Shown here in pieces: positions 40,176 through 51,948 of a DNA stretch of 64,000 nt. The position numbers were made by a program, and so were the translations under genes. Source of the stretch: Alitibacter langaaensis DSM 22999 (lineage in GTDB: Bacteria > Pseudomonadota > Gammaproteobacteria > Enterobacterales > Pasteurellaceae); NCBI RefSeq assembly GCF_003096995.1, contig NZ_QENU01000001.1:124001-188000 (forward strand), given 5' to 3'. Under the pieces are notes generated by a model, which saw nothing but the letters and a program-made list of their open reading frames with translations, was not told the origin of the DNA and did not search any database. Each line of letters starts with the position of its first letter. Within the stretch, counting starts at the first letter, position 1.

Positions 40176-40889
40176 ATGAGCAATCCAATTTATAAACGTA
40201 TTCTTTTAAAATTAAGCGGTGAAGCATTACAAGGAACGGAAGGTTTTGGTATCGACCCTTCAATTTTGGACAGAATGGCGTTGGAGATCAAAGATTTATT
40301 AACAATGGGCGTTGAAGTTGGCGTTGTGTTAGGCGGTGGCAACTTATTCCGCGGTGCAAAATTGGCGAAAGCGGGTATGAATCGTGTAGTGGGCGATCAT
40401 ATGGGAATGTTAGCAACCGTGATGAACGGCTTGGCAATGCGTGATGCGTTACACCGTGCAGATGTTAATGCGAAATTAATGTCAGCATTCCAATTAAATG
40501 GGATTTGCGATACTTACAACTGGTCTGAAGCGATTAAAATGTTACGCGAAAAACGCGTAGTGATTTTCTCTGGCGGCACAGGCAGCCCATTTTTTACTAC
40601 TGATTCTGCCGCCTGTTTACGCGGTATTGAGATCGAAGCTGACGTTGTGTTAAAAGCAACAAAAGTAGATGGTGTTTACGATTGCGATCCTGCGAAAAAC
40701 CCAGAGGCGAAGTTATACAACACCTTAAGCTATGCCGATGTGATTGACCAAGAATTACAAGTGATGGATTTAGCCGCATTTACCCTTGCACGCGATCACG
40801 GTATGCCAATTCGCGTGTTTAATATGGGCAAACCAGGTGCATTGCGCCAAGTTGTAACAGGTTTAACCGAAGGCACAACCATTTCTTAA
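40176..40889 (+). CDS. pyrH: UMP kinase PyrH
   Basis: 237 residues from ATG 40176 (AGGAGCAAGAGA ribosome site); the frame is open upstream but that part is noncoding. Amino-acid-kinase fold: [13 protein letters not shown] at the start, [25 protein letters not shown], and [14 protein letters not shown]. Phosphorylates UMP to UDP. pyrH-frr is a standard bacterial pair; tsf and rpsB are not directly upstream here. Confidence 0.97.
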   Translation: MSNPIYKRILLKLSGEALQGTEGFGIDPSILDRMALEIKDLLTMGVEVGVVLGGGNLFRGAKLAKAGMNRVVGDHMGMLATVMNGLAMRDALHRADVNAKLMSAFQLNGICDTYNWSEAIKMLREKRVVIFSGGTGSPFFTTDSAACLRGIEIEADVVLKATKVDGVYDCDPAKNPEAKLYNTLSYADVIDQELQVMDLAAFTLARDHGMPIRVFNMGKPGALRQVVTGLTEGTTIS

Positions 40890-40960
40890 TCATTTAGATT
40901 GCTGGCAGATGTCGTCAGCGCACAACCTATTTTTACAAAATTTAATAACAAGGAAAAACA

Positions 40961-41518
40961 ATGATCAACGAAATCAAAAAAGAGACGCAAGACCGTATGG
41001 AAAAAAGCCTTGAAGCATTGCGCGGGCATATTTCAAAAATTCGTACAGGTCGTGCACAACCATCTTTATTAGATGCGATTCAAGTGGATTATTACGGCGC
41101 AGCAACCCCATTGCGCCAATTAGCCAACGTGGTCGCAGAAGATGCGCGCACATTGGCGGTAACCGTATTTGATCGTTCATTAATTCAAGCGGTGGAAAAA
41201 GCGATCCTAACTTCGGATTTAGGGTTAAATCCATCATCTGCTGGCACAACAATTCGTGTACCATTGCCACCGTTAACAGAAGAACGCCGCCGTGATTTAA
41301 TTAAATTAGTCAAAGCCGAAGGCGAACAAGGCAAAGTTGCGGTGCGTAATGTACGCCGTGATGCTAATGATAAAATTAAAGCCTTATTAAAAGACAAAGA
41401 AATTAGCGAAAACGATCAACGTAAAGCAGAAGACGATATCCAAAAAATCACAGATAGCTACATTAAAAAAGTAGATGAAGTATTAGCGGATAAAGAAAAA
41501 GAGTTGATGGATTTTTAA
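40961..41518 (+). CDS. frr: Ribosome recycling factor
   Basis: 185 residues, the family norm. RRF motifs [19 protein letters not shown] (about 20-38), [23 protein letters not shown] and [14 protein letters not shown]. It splits post-termination ribosomes with EF-G. AAGGAAAAAC ribosome site. Located 71 bp after pyrH, and followed by a 153-bp spacer with a hairpin ahead of dxr. Confidence 0.97.
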   Translation: MINEIKKETQDRMEKSLEALRGHISKIRTGRAQPSLLDAIQVDYYGAATPLRQLANVVAEDARTLAVTVFDRSLIQAVEKAILTSDLGLNPSSAGTTIRVPLPPLTEERRRDLIKLVKAEGEQGKVAVRNVRRDANDKIKALLKDKEISENDQRKAEDDIQKITDSYIKKVDEVLADKEKELMDF

Positions 41519-41635
41519 GCGAGAGTTACGCTATCTTTAATGATATTGAGAAAACACGATCTGCAGTCAATGTTCTGGTGTGTTTTCTGCATTGAGCTTG
41601 GCGTTAATATCAAACTGAAAGCATAATTTTAATCT

Positions 41636-41658
41636 GGGGCGAAAAACGCCCCGTTTTT
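41636..41658 (+). terminator. frr terminator just ahead of dxr
   Basis: GGGGCG (41636-41641) pairs with CGCCCC (41647-41652) over AAAAA, then GTTTTTAT; the dxr ATG is at 41672. Confidence 0.75.
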
Positions 41659-41671
41659 ATATGGATTTAAA

Positions 41672-42859
41672 ATGAAAAAACAAAATCTTGTTATCTTAGG
41701 TTCAACGGGATCCATTGGCACGAGTACGCTCTCGGTGGTTGAACATAATCCAGAAAAATACCACGCATTTGCTTTGGTTGGTGGGCGCAATGTTGATTTA
41801 ATGGTTGAGCAATGTGTTAAGTTTCAACCTGAGTTTGCGGCGTTAGATGATGCAAGTGCGGCGAAAAATTTACAAGAAAAATTGACCGCACTTGGCAGCA
41901 AAACACAGGTGCTGACTGGGCAAAAAGCCATTTGTGAATTAGCGGCTCATCCTGATGCGGATCAAGTGATGGCTGCGATTGTAGGGGCGGCAGGGCTTTT
42001 GCCAACACTTGCCGCTGTTAAAGCCAGCAAACGCGTTCTTCTTGCGAACAAAGAAAGTTTAGTCACTTGTGGGCAAATTTTTATTGATGCGGTGAAAAAG
42101 TATGGCGCACAACTTTTGCCGGTGGATAGCGAACATAATGCGATTTTCCAATCTTTACCGCCCGAAGCGCAGCAAAAAGTGGGATTTTGCCCATTGAACG
42201 AATTAGGCGTGAGCAAAATTGTGCTAACAGGTTCTGGCGGACCATTTCGTTATACGGATTTAGCGGAGTTTGATCGTATTACTCCCGAGCAAGCTGTTGC
42301 GCATCCTAATTGGTCGATGGGCAAGAAAATTTCTGTGGACAGTGCCACCATGATGAATAAAGGGTTGGAATATATCGAAGCCCGTTGGCTATTTAACGCC
42401 AGCGCAGAAGAAATTGAAGTGATTATTCATCCGCAATCTATTATTCATTCTATGGTGCGCTATGTGGATGGCTCGGTTATCGCACAAATGGGCAACCCAG
42501 ATATGCGCACGCCAATTGCAGAAACAATGGCGTATCCGCACCGCACTTTTGCCGGTGTTGCCCCGCTGGATTTCTATAAATTAAACGGATTAACTTTTTT
42601 AGAACCTGATTATCAGCGTTATCCAAACTTGAAGCTTGCCATTGATGCGTTTTCAGCAGGGCAATATGCCACAACGGCGATGAATGCGGCAAACGAAATC
42701 GCCGTAGAAGCCTTCTTAAATCGACAAATTAAATTTACGGATATTGCGAAGGTGAATAGCGCCGTTGTAGAAAAAATCACGCCACAAACCATTGGTTGCG
42801 TTGAAGATGTGCTAACCGTGGATCAACAAGCGCGCGAGCTGGCAAAAACATTCATCTAA
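41672..42859 (+). CDS. dxr: 1-Deoxy-D-xylulose 5-phosphate reductoisomerase
   Basis: 395 residues. NADPH-binding [12 protein letters not shown] at the start, [12 protein letters not shown], the metal site DSEHNAIFQ, the active-site loop GSGGPFR, and [21 protein letters not shown]. It commits DXP to MEP in the non-mevalonate isoprenoid pathway. No promoter is obvious between the upstream hairpin and the ATG, so it may rely on readthrough or on a promoter inside the frr-dxr spacer. Confidence 0.97.
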   Translation: MKKQNLVILGSTGSIGTSTLSVVEHNPEKYHAFALVGGRNVDLMVEQCVKFQPEFAALDDASAAKNLQEKLTALGSKTQVLTGQKAICELAAHPDADQVMAAIVGAAGLLPTLAAVKASKRVLLANKESLVTCGQIFIDAVKKYGAQLLPVDSEHNAIFQSLPPEAQQKVGFCPLNELGVSKIVLTGSGGPFRYTDLAEFDRITPEQAVAHPNWSMGKKISVDSATMMNKGLEYIEARWLFNASAEEIEVIIHPQSIIHSMVRYVDGSVIAQMGNPDMRTPIAETMAYPHRTFAGVAPLDFYKLNGLTFLEPDYQRYPNLKLAIDAFSAGQYATTAMNAANEIAVEAFLNRQIKFTDIAKVNSAVVEKITPQTIGCVEDVLTVDQQARELAKTFI

Positions 42860-42902
42860 CAGTGAACTATGGGGCGGGCATTCTGTTCGCCCTATGAATT
42901 TA

Positions 42903-43475
42903 TCAGCCCACCAAAATATCAAATAGCGGCATATCCCAACTTTCAGTCGGCAGGCTATCTACTTGCTGACATTGATGAGCCAGTCCTACGGGAATAAAAT
43001 GTTTACTTTGCCAATCTTGCAAGGTGCGGTCATAGAAACCGCCGCCCATACCCAGCCGATTTCCCTGCTTATCAAAAGCGACTAAGGGCGTGAAAATAAT
43101 ATCCAACTGCTCGAGCGGTAGAATATTTTTCACATTAAGCTGCGGTTCGGAAATCGCAAATTTATTGGGAATTAAAACCGTTTCTTTTGTGTACTGCAAA
43201 AAGAGCAAATGGCCTTTGCAGAATGGGTGGAGAATGGGTAAATAGACCTTTTTTCCCATCGCCCAAAGTTTTTCGATCAACAATTTAGTGGAAATTTCGC
43301 CATCAAAGGAAAGATAAAGGGCAATGTGCTGCGCATTTCGTTTGCGAATTAAATCTAAGGCTTTCTGTGTAACAATCTGTTCCGCTTGGGCTTGTTCAAG
43401 TGCGGTCAGATTTTGTCGAATTTTGCGAATTTCAGTGCGCAACTGTGTGCGTAGTGCGGAGATTGATTTTTCCAT
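42903..43475 (-). CDS. ygfA: 5-Formyltetrahydrofolate cyclo-ligase (YgfA)
   Basis: 190 residues from ATG 43473-43475; a TTG four codons upstream is also in frame. Family motifs: GEISTKLLIEKLWAMGKKVYLP, PLVAFDKQGNRLGMGGGFYDR and a C-terminal MPLFDILVG. Converts 5-formyl-THF to 5,10-methenyl-THF. Neither start has a clear ribosome site. It lies directly downstream of the 6S RNA gene, as in E. coli where ssrS and ygfA share a transcript. Confidence 0.92.
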   Translation of the reverse strand: MEKSISALRTQLRTEIRKIRQNLTALEQAQAEQIVTQKALDLIRKRNAQHIALYLSFDGEISTKLLIEKLWAMGKKVYLPILHPFCKGHLLFLQYTKETVLIPNKFAISEPQLNVKNILPLEQLDIIFTPLVAFDKQGNRLGMGGGFYDRTLQDWQSKHFIPVGLAHQCQQVDSLPTESWDMPLFDILVG

Positions 43476-43582
43476 AACAAAAAGCAAGGATTAATAGCAG
43501 AAAGATTGCTCTATCATACTCTAAAATTAACGGAATGTGATGAAATGTATTTGAAATGGAAACGTTTGAATATTGAAAGAAA

Positions 43583-43764
43583 GGAACCCGAGATGCCGTT
43601 GTAGGTGGTCGGTCCTTGAACCCGACGGTTCAAGGGAGTCAGTTTTAATCGTTTTTAGGCTTCTTAGTAAAACCAAGCTTGCACACCAACAATATAGAGA
43701 ACTAACTCTAAATATGTAAATATCGGCTCAGGGACGTAACCCACTGGCGAACATCTCAGGAAAT
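43583..43764 (-). ncRNA. ssrS: 6S RNA
   Basis: About 182 nt, the size of E. coli 6S (183-184). Read on the minus strand, it opens ATTTCCTGAGATGTTCGC, keeps CCCTGAGCCGATATTT early, CCTTGAACCGTCGGGTTCAAGG near the 3' half, and closes GGCATCTCGGGTTCC; the two ends pair (CCTGAGATG with CATCTCGGG) to form the terminal stem. 6S mimics an open promoter and traps sigma-70 RNA polymerase in stationary phase. Position between zapA and ygfA is the conserved one. End points are estimated from E. coli. Confidence 0.95.
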
Positions 43765-43772
43765 CTTTTAAC

Positions 43773-43802
43773 ATCATACTAACTGAAATTAGCCAGTTTG
43801 AA
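43773..43802 (-). promoter_or_regulatory. 6S RNA promoter
   Basis: Minus strand: TTCAAA (43797-43802), 18-bp spacer, TATGAT (43773-43778), 8 bp before the predicted RNA 5' end. Confidence 0.65.
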
Positions 43803-43813
43803 CAGCGTTAAAG

Positions 43814-43829
43814 TGTGATTTTCTTCACA
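43814..43829. promoter_or_regulatory. Perfect CRP-like palindrome upstream of 6S RNA
   Basis: TGTGA-N6-TCACA with no mismatch, between the zapA stop (43831) and the 6S promoter; its centre is about 57 bp upstream of the predicted RNA start. Confidence 0.6.
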
Positions 43830-43830
43830 A

Positions 43831-44148
43831 TTATTGAATTTCGTAAGCCGTTTGCTGATTTGTTGAGCGAGAGAATATAGTTTCCAATGAACTGCTTAAT
43901 TGCTGAATCTGATTTTGCAAAACTTGCTCAGTTTCATGATTTTTGGCTTTCTCTTGCAACAATTCAAAACTTAAGTTTAATGCCACAATATTTAAAGCAC
44001 GTTCAACTTGAACTGTCTGCATCCGATCTTTCATTTCAACGACGCGTTGATCCAATATACGAGCCGCCTCGCGTAAAGTTTCATGTTGTTCCACGGGCAC
44101 GTTTAAACGCACAACCTGACCTAAAAAATTCAGTTCAATCATAGCCAT
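43831..44148 (-). CDS. zapA: Cell division protein ZapA
   Basis: 105 residues from ATG 44146-44148; other in-frame ATGs at 44160 and 44142 are possible. Short N-terminal strand region (MIELNFLGQVVRLNVP) followed by long helices including VERALNIVALNLSFELLQEK and a C-terminal coiled coil. ZapA binds and bundles FtsZ at the division ring. Conserved context: upstream of ssrS-ygfA and divergent from ygfB-pepP. Confidence 0.9.
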   Translation of the reverse strand: MAMIELNFLGQVVRLNVPVEQHETLREAARILDQRVVEMKDRMQTVQVERALNIVALNLSFELLQEKAKNHETEQVLQNQIQQLSSSLETIFSRSTNQQTAYEIQ

Positions 44149-44283
44149 AAATCTTACCATTCGGAAATTTTTTGGCTATTATGCCACAGAGAAATATTTT
44201 CGTCATAGATATTCTGATAGAATGCGCAAATTAGTGCCCGTTTATGATTCGGCAGTAAATTTTGAATGCGAAAGGAACAATGA

Positions 44284-44826
44284 ATGACAGAATATTCTAC
44301 ATTTGAACAACAGCTAAAATCAGCGCAAATTGCACTTTCTCCCGCTGAGTTGCATGGCTTTCTAAGCGGTTTGATTTGTGGTGGCGTGCGCGATCAAAGC
44401 TGGCAAACCTTATTATATCAACTCACCAATGACAATCATGCCTATCCCACCGTGTTACTCAAGGATGTAACTGAAATTTATCAAAAAATTGACCGCACTT
44501 TGGCGGATATTGATGGCTTTAATTTTGAATTATTTTTACCCGAGGATGATAATGTTTTCACTCAAGCTGATGCGCTTTGCGAATGGACGAATCACTTCTT
44601 GCTGGGGCTTGGGTTAAATCAACCTAAACTCGACAAAGAAAAAGGAGAAATTGGCGAGGCCATTGATGATTTGCACGATATTTGCCAGCTTGGTTATGAT
44701 GAAGATGATGATCAAGAAGAATTGGCGGACGCTTTAGAAGAAATTATCGAATATGTGCGTACTATCGCTGCGTTGTTCTACACACATTTCCGCCCGCAAA
44801 ATACGGATAAACCGATTATTCATTAG
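44284..44826 (+). CDS. ygfB: YgfB family protein (UPF0149)
   Basis: 180 residues, mostly helical. Typical elements: [17 protein letters not shown] near the start, the central LPEDD segment, [13 protein letters not shown], and an acidic Asp/Glu-rich stretch ([17 protein letters not shown]) toward the C-terminus. UPF0149/YecA-like proteins have no firm biochemical role in this family; in Pseudomonas YgfB affects ampDh3 expression. AAAGGAACA ribosome site. Eight bases separate its stop from the pepP ATG. Confidence 0.93.
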   Translation: MTEYSTFEQQLKSAQIALSPAELHGFLSGLICGGVRDQSWQTLLYQLTNDNHAYPTVLLKDVTEIYQKIDRTLADIDGFNFELFLPEDDNVFTQADALCEWTNHFLLGLGLNQPKLDKEKGEIGEAIDDLHDICQLGYDEDDDQEELADALEEIIEYVRTIAALFYTHFRPQNTDKPIIH

Positions 44827-44834
44827 GAGTTGTG

Positions 44835-46202
44835 ATGGATTTGGCTTATATGGCGGCGCTGCCCGCACAGGAATTTATCGAACGCCGAGAAAAATTATTT
44901 TCCCACTTGGGCGAAGATTGTGTTGCGGTGATTTTCTCGAATCACGAGCAACCACGTTCTAATGACACGAGCTATCCTTTTCGCCAAGACAGTTATTTTT
45001 GGTATCTAACAGGCTTTAATGAACCTGAGTCCGTTTTAGTGCTGATGCGCAAAAATGGAAAAAATCAGACCGCACTTTTCTTGCGCCCTCGCGATCCCGA
45101 AATGGAAACGTGGAATGGGCGACGCTTAGGCGTGGAGCGCGCACCTGAAGTTTTGCACATTGATAATGCTTTTTCTATTGAACATTTAAACCTTGAGTTG
45201 CCCAAACTCCTATTCGGCGTGAAAGAATTATATTATAGCTGCGGTTTGGCGGGGCATGATAAAGACGATGCTTTGATGACAGAATTGCTGGCAACGCTTC
45301 ATCAACAAGCGGAAAAAGGCAATATTATTCCACAAAAATTTTCCGATTTACGACCGCACTTAGACGAAATGCGCCTGATTAAATCGAATAATGAAATTCG
45401 CCTTATGCAACAAGCAGGGCAAATTAGTGCCTTAGGGCATATTCGTGCGATGCGCGAAACACGCCCAAATCGATTTGAATATGAAATCGAAAGTGAAATC
45501 TTGCATGAATTTACTCGTTTCGGCGCCCGTTTCCCTTCTTATAACAGCATTGTTGCAGGCGGCGAAAACGCTTGTATCTTGCATTACACCGAAAATGATC
45601 AGCCGCTCAAAGATGGCGATTTAGTGCTCATTGATGCGGGCTGCGAATTTGCCATGTACGCTGGCGATATAACACGCACCTTCCCCGTGAACGGAAAATT
45701 TAGCCAGCCACAACGTGAAATTTATGAAATTGTTCTGGCAGCACAAAAACGCGCCTTGGAATTACTCGTGGTGGGAAATAGCATTCAGCAAGCCAATGAT
45801 GAAGTGGTGCGTATTAAAGTGGAAGGGCTAGTTCGTCTAGGCATTTTGCAAGGGAATGTGGATGAACTGATTGCGAAACAGGCTCATCGCGAGTTTTATA
45901 TGCATGGCTTAGGGCATTGGCTTGGGCTAGATGTGCATGATGTGGGCAGTTATAGCAATGCCACTTCAAATGGTGATCGAAATTCTAAAAAACGTGACCG
46001 CACTTTGGAAGTAGGTATGGTGCTAACCGTGGAGCCGGGGCTTTATATTCCCACAACATCCAATGTGCCTGAGCAATATAAAGGAATTGGCGTGCGCATT
46101 GAAGATAATGTTGTGATCACGGAATACGGCAACAAAAACTTAACCTGCGCTGTGCCAAAAGAAATTGACGATATTGAACGGCTAATGGCGGAAAATCAGT
46201 GA
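44835..46202 (+). CDS. pepP: Xaa-Pro aminopeptidase PepP
   Basis: 455 residues from ATG 44835 with AGGAG site; the GTG one codon earlier is less likely. N-terminal creatinase-like domain and C-terminal pita-bread metallopeptidase: metal ligands in LIDAGCEFAMYAGDITRTF (two Asp), the His of HGLGHWLGLDVHDVG, and the Glu residues in LTVEPGLYIP and GVRIEDNVV. Removes N-terminal residues preceding proline. ygfB-pepP is a conserved pair. Confidence 0.96.
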   Translation: MDLAYMAALPAQEFIERREKLFSHLGEDCVAVIFSNHEQPRSNDTSYPFRQDSYFWYLTGFNEPESVLVLMRKNGKNQTALFLRPRDPEMETWNGRRLGVERAPEVLHIDNAFSIEHLNLELPKLLFGVKELYYSCGLAGHDKDDALMTELLATLHQQAEKGNIIPQKFSDLRPHLDEMRLIKSNNEIRLMQQAGQISALGHIRAMRETRPNRFEYEIESEILHEFTRFGARFPSYNSIVAGGENACILHYTENDQPLKDGDLVLIDAGCEFAMYAGDITRTFPVNGKFSQPQREIYEIVLAAQKRALELLVVGNSIQQANDEVVRIKVEGLVRLGILQGNVDELIAKQAHREFYMHGLGHWLGLDVHDVGSYSNATSNGDRNSKKRDRTLEVGMVLTVEPGLYIPTTSNVPEQYKGIGVRIEDNVVITEYGNKNLTCAVPKEIDDIERLMAENQ

Positions 46203-46410
46203 TTTTAGTGGCGTTGAAGTGATCAAGCATTTTGGCAAACTTGGATTTAGCTAATTTCTCATCGGCAAATTTAACAGCGCATACAAATTTGGCTATTTAA
46301 GCGAGCCTAATTGAAGATGAGATATTAAATTTAAAGGACATATTTTTTATGTCCTTTTCTTTTCTGTAAATAAAGCAAAGAGCTTAAAATTTATCAAATT
46401 TTGACCGCAC

Positions 46411-46452
46411 TTTGACATAAAAACTTTGACATAAAAACTTTGGCATAAAAAA
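46411..46452. repeat. Three tandem copies of a 14-bp unit after groEL
   Basis: TTTGACATAAAAAC (46411-46424), an exact second copy (46425-46438) and TTTGGCATAAAAAA (46439-46452). The array starts at the end of an uptake signal (46403-46411) and its last unit supplies the poly-A/T tract of the groEL terminator. Confidence 0.85.
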
Positions 46453-46475
46453 AGCGTGAACCGAAGTTCACGCTT
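46446..46475 (-). terminator. groESL terminator
   Basis: AAGCGTGAAC (46452-46461) pairs with GTTCACGCTT (46466-46475) over 4 nt; read on the minus strand it ends in a run of Ts. Confidence 0.88.
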
Positions 46476-46493
46476 AAAGGTTTAGTGAGGGGA

Positions 46494-48164
<1,671 letters not shown>

Positions 48165-48217
48165 TTAAAGTGCGGTCAAAATCGCCGCAATTTTGTGATC
48201 TACTATGCTTAAATTGA

Positions 48218-48508
48218 TTATTCTACGATGGCTAAAATATCGTTTTCAGAAATGATTAACACTTCTTCGCCATCGATTTTTTCTGCTTTCACGCCGTAAC
48301 CGTCATTGAAAATGACTGTATCGCCAACTTTTACATCTAAAGGCTGAACCGTACCGTTTTCAAGTACGCGACCCTTGCCCACTGCAATAACTTTTGCACG
48401 TGTGGATTTTGTAGCGGCAGAACCGGTTAATACAATGCCGCCAGCGGATAAAGTTTCTACTTCTTCGCGTTTAATAATCACGCGATCATGTAAAGGACGA
48501 ATTGCCAT
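48218..48508 (-). CDS. groES: 10 kDa co-chaperonin GroES
   Basis: 96 residues, family standard. [27 protein letters not shown] opens the protein; the mobile loop region is [15 protein letters not shown] and the roof loop KGRVLENG. Caps GroEL. AAGGAG ribosome site and a sigma-32 promoter directly upstream identify it as a heat-shock operon. Confidence 0.98.
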   Translation of the reverse strand: MAIRPLHDRVIIKREEVETLSAGGIVLTGSAATKSTRAKVIAVGKGRVLENGTVQPLDVKVGDTVIFNDGYGVKAEKIDGEEVLIISENDILAIVE

Positions 48509-48551
48509 ATCTGATTACTCCTTAAGTAATAATGTTCTAAATGCTTAACCT

Positions 48552-48579
48552 ATATGGGGAACTTTTTTTACCTTTCAAG
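48552..48579 (-). promoter_or_regulatory. Heat-shock (sigma-32) promoter of groESL
   Basis: On the minus strand CTTGAAA (48573-48579), a 13-bp spacer and CCCCATAT (48552-48559) match the sigma-32 consensus exactly, about 44 bp from the groES ATG. Confidence 0.9.
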
Positions 48580-48625
48580 GGGGATTTTTCTAAAAATTTT
48601 CAGGAAAAATAATCCCCGTTGGCTA

Positions 48626-48654
48626 TTGTTCAAAGACGCTAAAAAGGGTATATT
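48626..48654 (+). promoter_or_regulatory. tatA promoter
   Basis: TTGTTC (48626-48631), 17-bp spacer, TATATT (48649-48654), 36 bp before the tatA ATG. Confidence 0.7.
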
Positions 48655-48690
48655 TCGCTCATTATTTTTTAAACACGAAAGGAAAAAATT

Positions 48691-48882
48691 ATGGGTGGCA
48701 TTAGCATTTGGCAACTTCTTATTATCGTAGCAATCATTGTTTTATTATTTGGTACTAAAAAATTGCGTACCCTTGGCAGCGATTTGGGAGAATCAGTGAA
48801 AGGCTTTAAAAAAGCAATGTCTGATGACGACAACAAAGATAATCCAGTTGTGAAATCTGTAGAGAAAAACGATAAAGAATAA
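48691..48882 (+). CDS. tatA: Sec-independent translocase component TatA
   Basis: 63 residues: a short N-terminal membrane helix starting [21 protein letters not shown], the hinge and amphipathic helix [22 protein letters not shown], and a charged tail. TatA forms the pore for export of folded proteins. AAGGAAAAA ribosome site. First gene of tatABC, followed 9 bp later by tatB. Confidence 0.96.
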   Translation: MGGISIWQLLIIVAIIVLLFGTKKLRTLGSDLGESVKGFKKAMSDDDNKDNPVVKSVEKNDKE

Positions 48883-48891
48883 GGCGAGATC

Positions 48892-49467
48892 GTGTTTGAT
48901 ATCGGCTTTTCTGAATTAACACTGATTTTTATTGTGGGTCTGGTTGTGCTTGGTCCGCAACGTATGCCTGTGGCAATTCGTACGGTGATGAAATGGGTGC
49001 GAACCATTCGTGGTTTAGCGGCCAACGTGCAAAATGAATTGTCGCAAGAATTGAAATTGCAAGAATTGCAGGAAAGCATTAAGAAAGCAGAAAGTTTAAA
49101 CTTAAAATCCCTTTCGCCTGAATTGGCGCAAACTGTTGAAGATCTGAAACAGTCTGCGGATAAAATGAAAAATGAGCTTGAACAACAGGCTCAATTGGCG
49201 AATAAATCACTTCAAGAACAGATTAAAGAAGTTCGAGAATCCAACTATTCTGAAACGGCAGAAACTCAAGCAATAGAGTCCAATGCGAATGCAGAAGAAA
49301 AAACTTCCGAAAATTTGACCACACTTGATACCGAAGTATCGCCTGCAGAATTGGCTGAACAAGCAGAAGTTTCCTTAGATGAACAACTCGCCAAATATAT
49401 TGATCAATATCATCCAACTGATGATATGCAGCCTACATCGCCATCAACAACTGAGAAATCTGTATGA
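48892..49467 (+). CDS. tatB: Sec-independent translocase component TatB
   Basis: 191 residues; GTG start with AAGGCGAGATC ribosome site. N-terminal membrane helix [22 protein letters not shown] with the TatB-type Glu at residue 8, amphipathic helix to about 60, then a long hydrophilic Glu/Gln-rich tail. TatB with TatC recognises twin-arginine signals. Its stop overlaps the tatC start (ATGA at 49464). Confidence 0.95.
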   Translation: MFDIGFSELTLIFIVGLVVLGPQRMPVAIRTVMKWVRTIRGLAANVQNELSQELKLQELQESIKKAESLNLKSLSPELAQTVEDLKQSADKMKNELEQQAQLANKSLQEQIKEVRESNYSETAETQAIESNANAEEKTSENLTTLDTEVSPAELAEQAEVSLDEQLAKYIDQYHPTDDMQPTSPSTTEKSV

Positions 49468-50357
49468 CTAATGTAGACGAAACTCAACCTTTAATCTCAC
49501 ATTTAGTCGAATTACGCGATCGTCTATTACGTTGTGTAACCTTTATTTTGATCGTGTTTCTTGCCTTGGTTTATTTCGCCAACGACATTTATCATTTAAT
49601 CGCCACACCGCTATTAAATGCTATGCCAGAAGGGGCAACGATGATTGCTACCAACGTGGCATCGCCATTTTTCACGCCGATTAAATTAACGATCATCGCT
49701 GCGGTATTTTTATCTGTGCCGTTTTTGTTGTATCAAATATGGGCATTTGTGGCGCCAGCGTTGTACCAACATGAAAAACGTTTGGTGTACCCATTATTGG
49801 TTTCAAGTACAATTTTGTTCTATGCAGGTGTAGCTTTTGCCTATTATGTGGTGTTCCCATTGGTCTTTGGTTTCCTGACCAGCACCTCCCCTGACGGCGT
49901 GGCAATGGCGACAGACATCAGCAGTTATCTTGATTTTGTGCTCACCTTGTTTATGGCATTTGGTGTTTGTTTTGAAGTGCCAGTCGCCATTATTTTATTG
50001 TGCTGGGCGGGTATCACAACGCCGGAAGATTTACGTTCAAAACGCCCTTATATTATTGTTGTCGCCTTTATTATTGGGATGCTATTAACGCCGCCAGACA
50101 TCTTCTCGCAGACTTTGTTAGCCATTCCAATGTGCTTGTTGTTTGAAGTCGGGGTGATGTGTGCAAGATTCTATCGACCAAAAGAAAATCAAGAGAATGC
50201 ACAGCAATCAGAAAGCGAAAACGCAGAAAGCGAAAATACAGAAAATAAAAGCTCAAAGGCTGAAAGTACAGAGATTGAAAGTACGGAAAGTGAAAGCATA
50301 AAAACCGAAAGTACGGAAAGCGAAAGTATAAAAAACAAAAGTGCGGTCGAAAAATAA
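49464..50357 (+). CDS. tatC: Sec-independent translocase component TatC, with long repetitive tail
   Basis: 297 residues. Six membrane helices; hallmark N-terminus [15 protein letters not shown] and the [19 protein letters not shown] loop. TatC is the twin-arginine receptor. The core ends at about residue 243; the remaining about 50 residues are a Glu/Ser/Lys repeat (units like [11 protein letters not shown]) missing from usual TatC proteins (about 250). The tail is encoded by 30-bp near-repeats and ends in an uptake signal. Translationally coupled to tatB. Confidence 0.95.
   Translation: MTNVDETQPLISHLVELRDRLLRCVTFILIVFLALVYFANDIYHLIATPLLNAMPEGATMIATNVASPFFTPIKLTIIAAVFLSVPFLLYQIWAFVAPALYQHEKRLVYPLLVSSTILFYAGVAFAYYVVFPLVFGFLTSTSPDGVAMATDISSYLDFVLTLFMAFGVCFEVPVAIILLCWAGITTPEDLRSKRPYIIVVAFIIGMLLTPPDIFSQTLLAIPMCLLFEVGVMCARFYRPKENQENAQQSESENAESENTENKSSKAESTEIESTESESIKTESTESESIKNKSAVEK
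50277..50336 (+). repeat. 30-bp tandem repeat in the tatC 3' end
   Basis: Two 30-bp copies (50277-50306, 50307-50336), each beginning GAAAGTACGGAAAG. The unit's AAAGTACGG differs by one base from the uptake core AAAGTGCGG, and a real uptake signal (50339-50347) follows at once. Confidence 0.8.
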
Positions 50358-50367
50358 AAAATTTTAG

Positions 50368-51458
<1,091 letters not shown>

Positions 51459-51479
51459 TTCCCGATTAAAGCAAATGAA

Positions 51480-51506
51480 AAAGGGAGCTGTTTGAGCTCC
51501 CTTTAT
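51480..51506. terminator. hemB / oapB convergent terminator
   Basis: AAAGGGAGCT (51480-51489) pairs with AGCTCCCTTT (51495-51504) over a 5-nt loop; U- and A-rich on the two sides. Confidence 0.85.
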
Positions 51507-51522
51507 TGTCTCTAAAATATGG

Positions 51523-51939
51523 CTATTGTGATGTCGCTTGTTCAATGCATACATCAGCAAGAATATCTCCCACCGCATTGGTGAGGGTTGCCGTGCCATT
51601 ATTGCGTTCTACCCAATGCCAATGAATACTGGTATAGGCTTTGCCCGTTTGTGAAACGGTAGATTTTAATTTCTCTGTCACATTATTGAATGTAAGAGAA
51701 ATGGTCTCTACCGCCTTGACTACCTTGCTATTATTTTTAGGCGTATTGCGCACAATACGGACAATTTTATCGTCTTTACACTGAAAACGAGCCGCAAAAC
51801 CAATTTGGACAGTTTTATCTAAGTTCGTCGTTTTAGGTTTTGAACTCGCCATTGCATCAATAGGGGCTTGTGCCACCATTTTTGTGTTACAAGCCGTGAG
51901 AGTGAATGCAGAGAGAAGCAAAAGTGCGGTCGTTTTCAT
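51523..51939 (-). CDS. oapB: Putative lipoprotein, OapB-like
   Basis: 138 residues. Lipoprotein signal peptide MKTTALLLLSAFTLTAC with the modified Cys at residue 17. The rest is a small soluble domain with no motif I recognise (segments RFQCKDDKIVRIVRN and YTSIHWHWVERNNGTATLTN). It follows oapA by 9 bp, the place occupied by oapB in H. influenzae, where OapB is needed for OapA-dependent colony opacity. The name rests on that context and on size, not on a sequence motif. Confidence 0.75.
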   Translation of the reverse strand: MKTTALLLLSAFTLTACNTKMVAQAPIDAMASSKPKTTNLDKTVQIGFAARFQCKDDKIVRIVRNTPKNNSKVVKAVETISLTFNNVTEKLKSTVSQTGKAYTSIHWHWVERNNGTATLTNAVGDILADVCIEQATSQ

Positions 51940-51948
51940 CAGAGTTTC

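Noticed and set aside
48552-48579. Possible CIRCE (HrcA) element at groES
   Set aside because: The region matches a sigma-32 promoter exactly; no inverted TTAGCACTC-type element is present.
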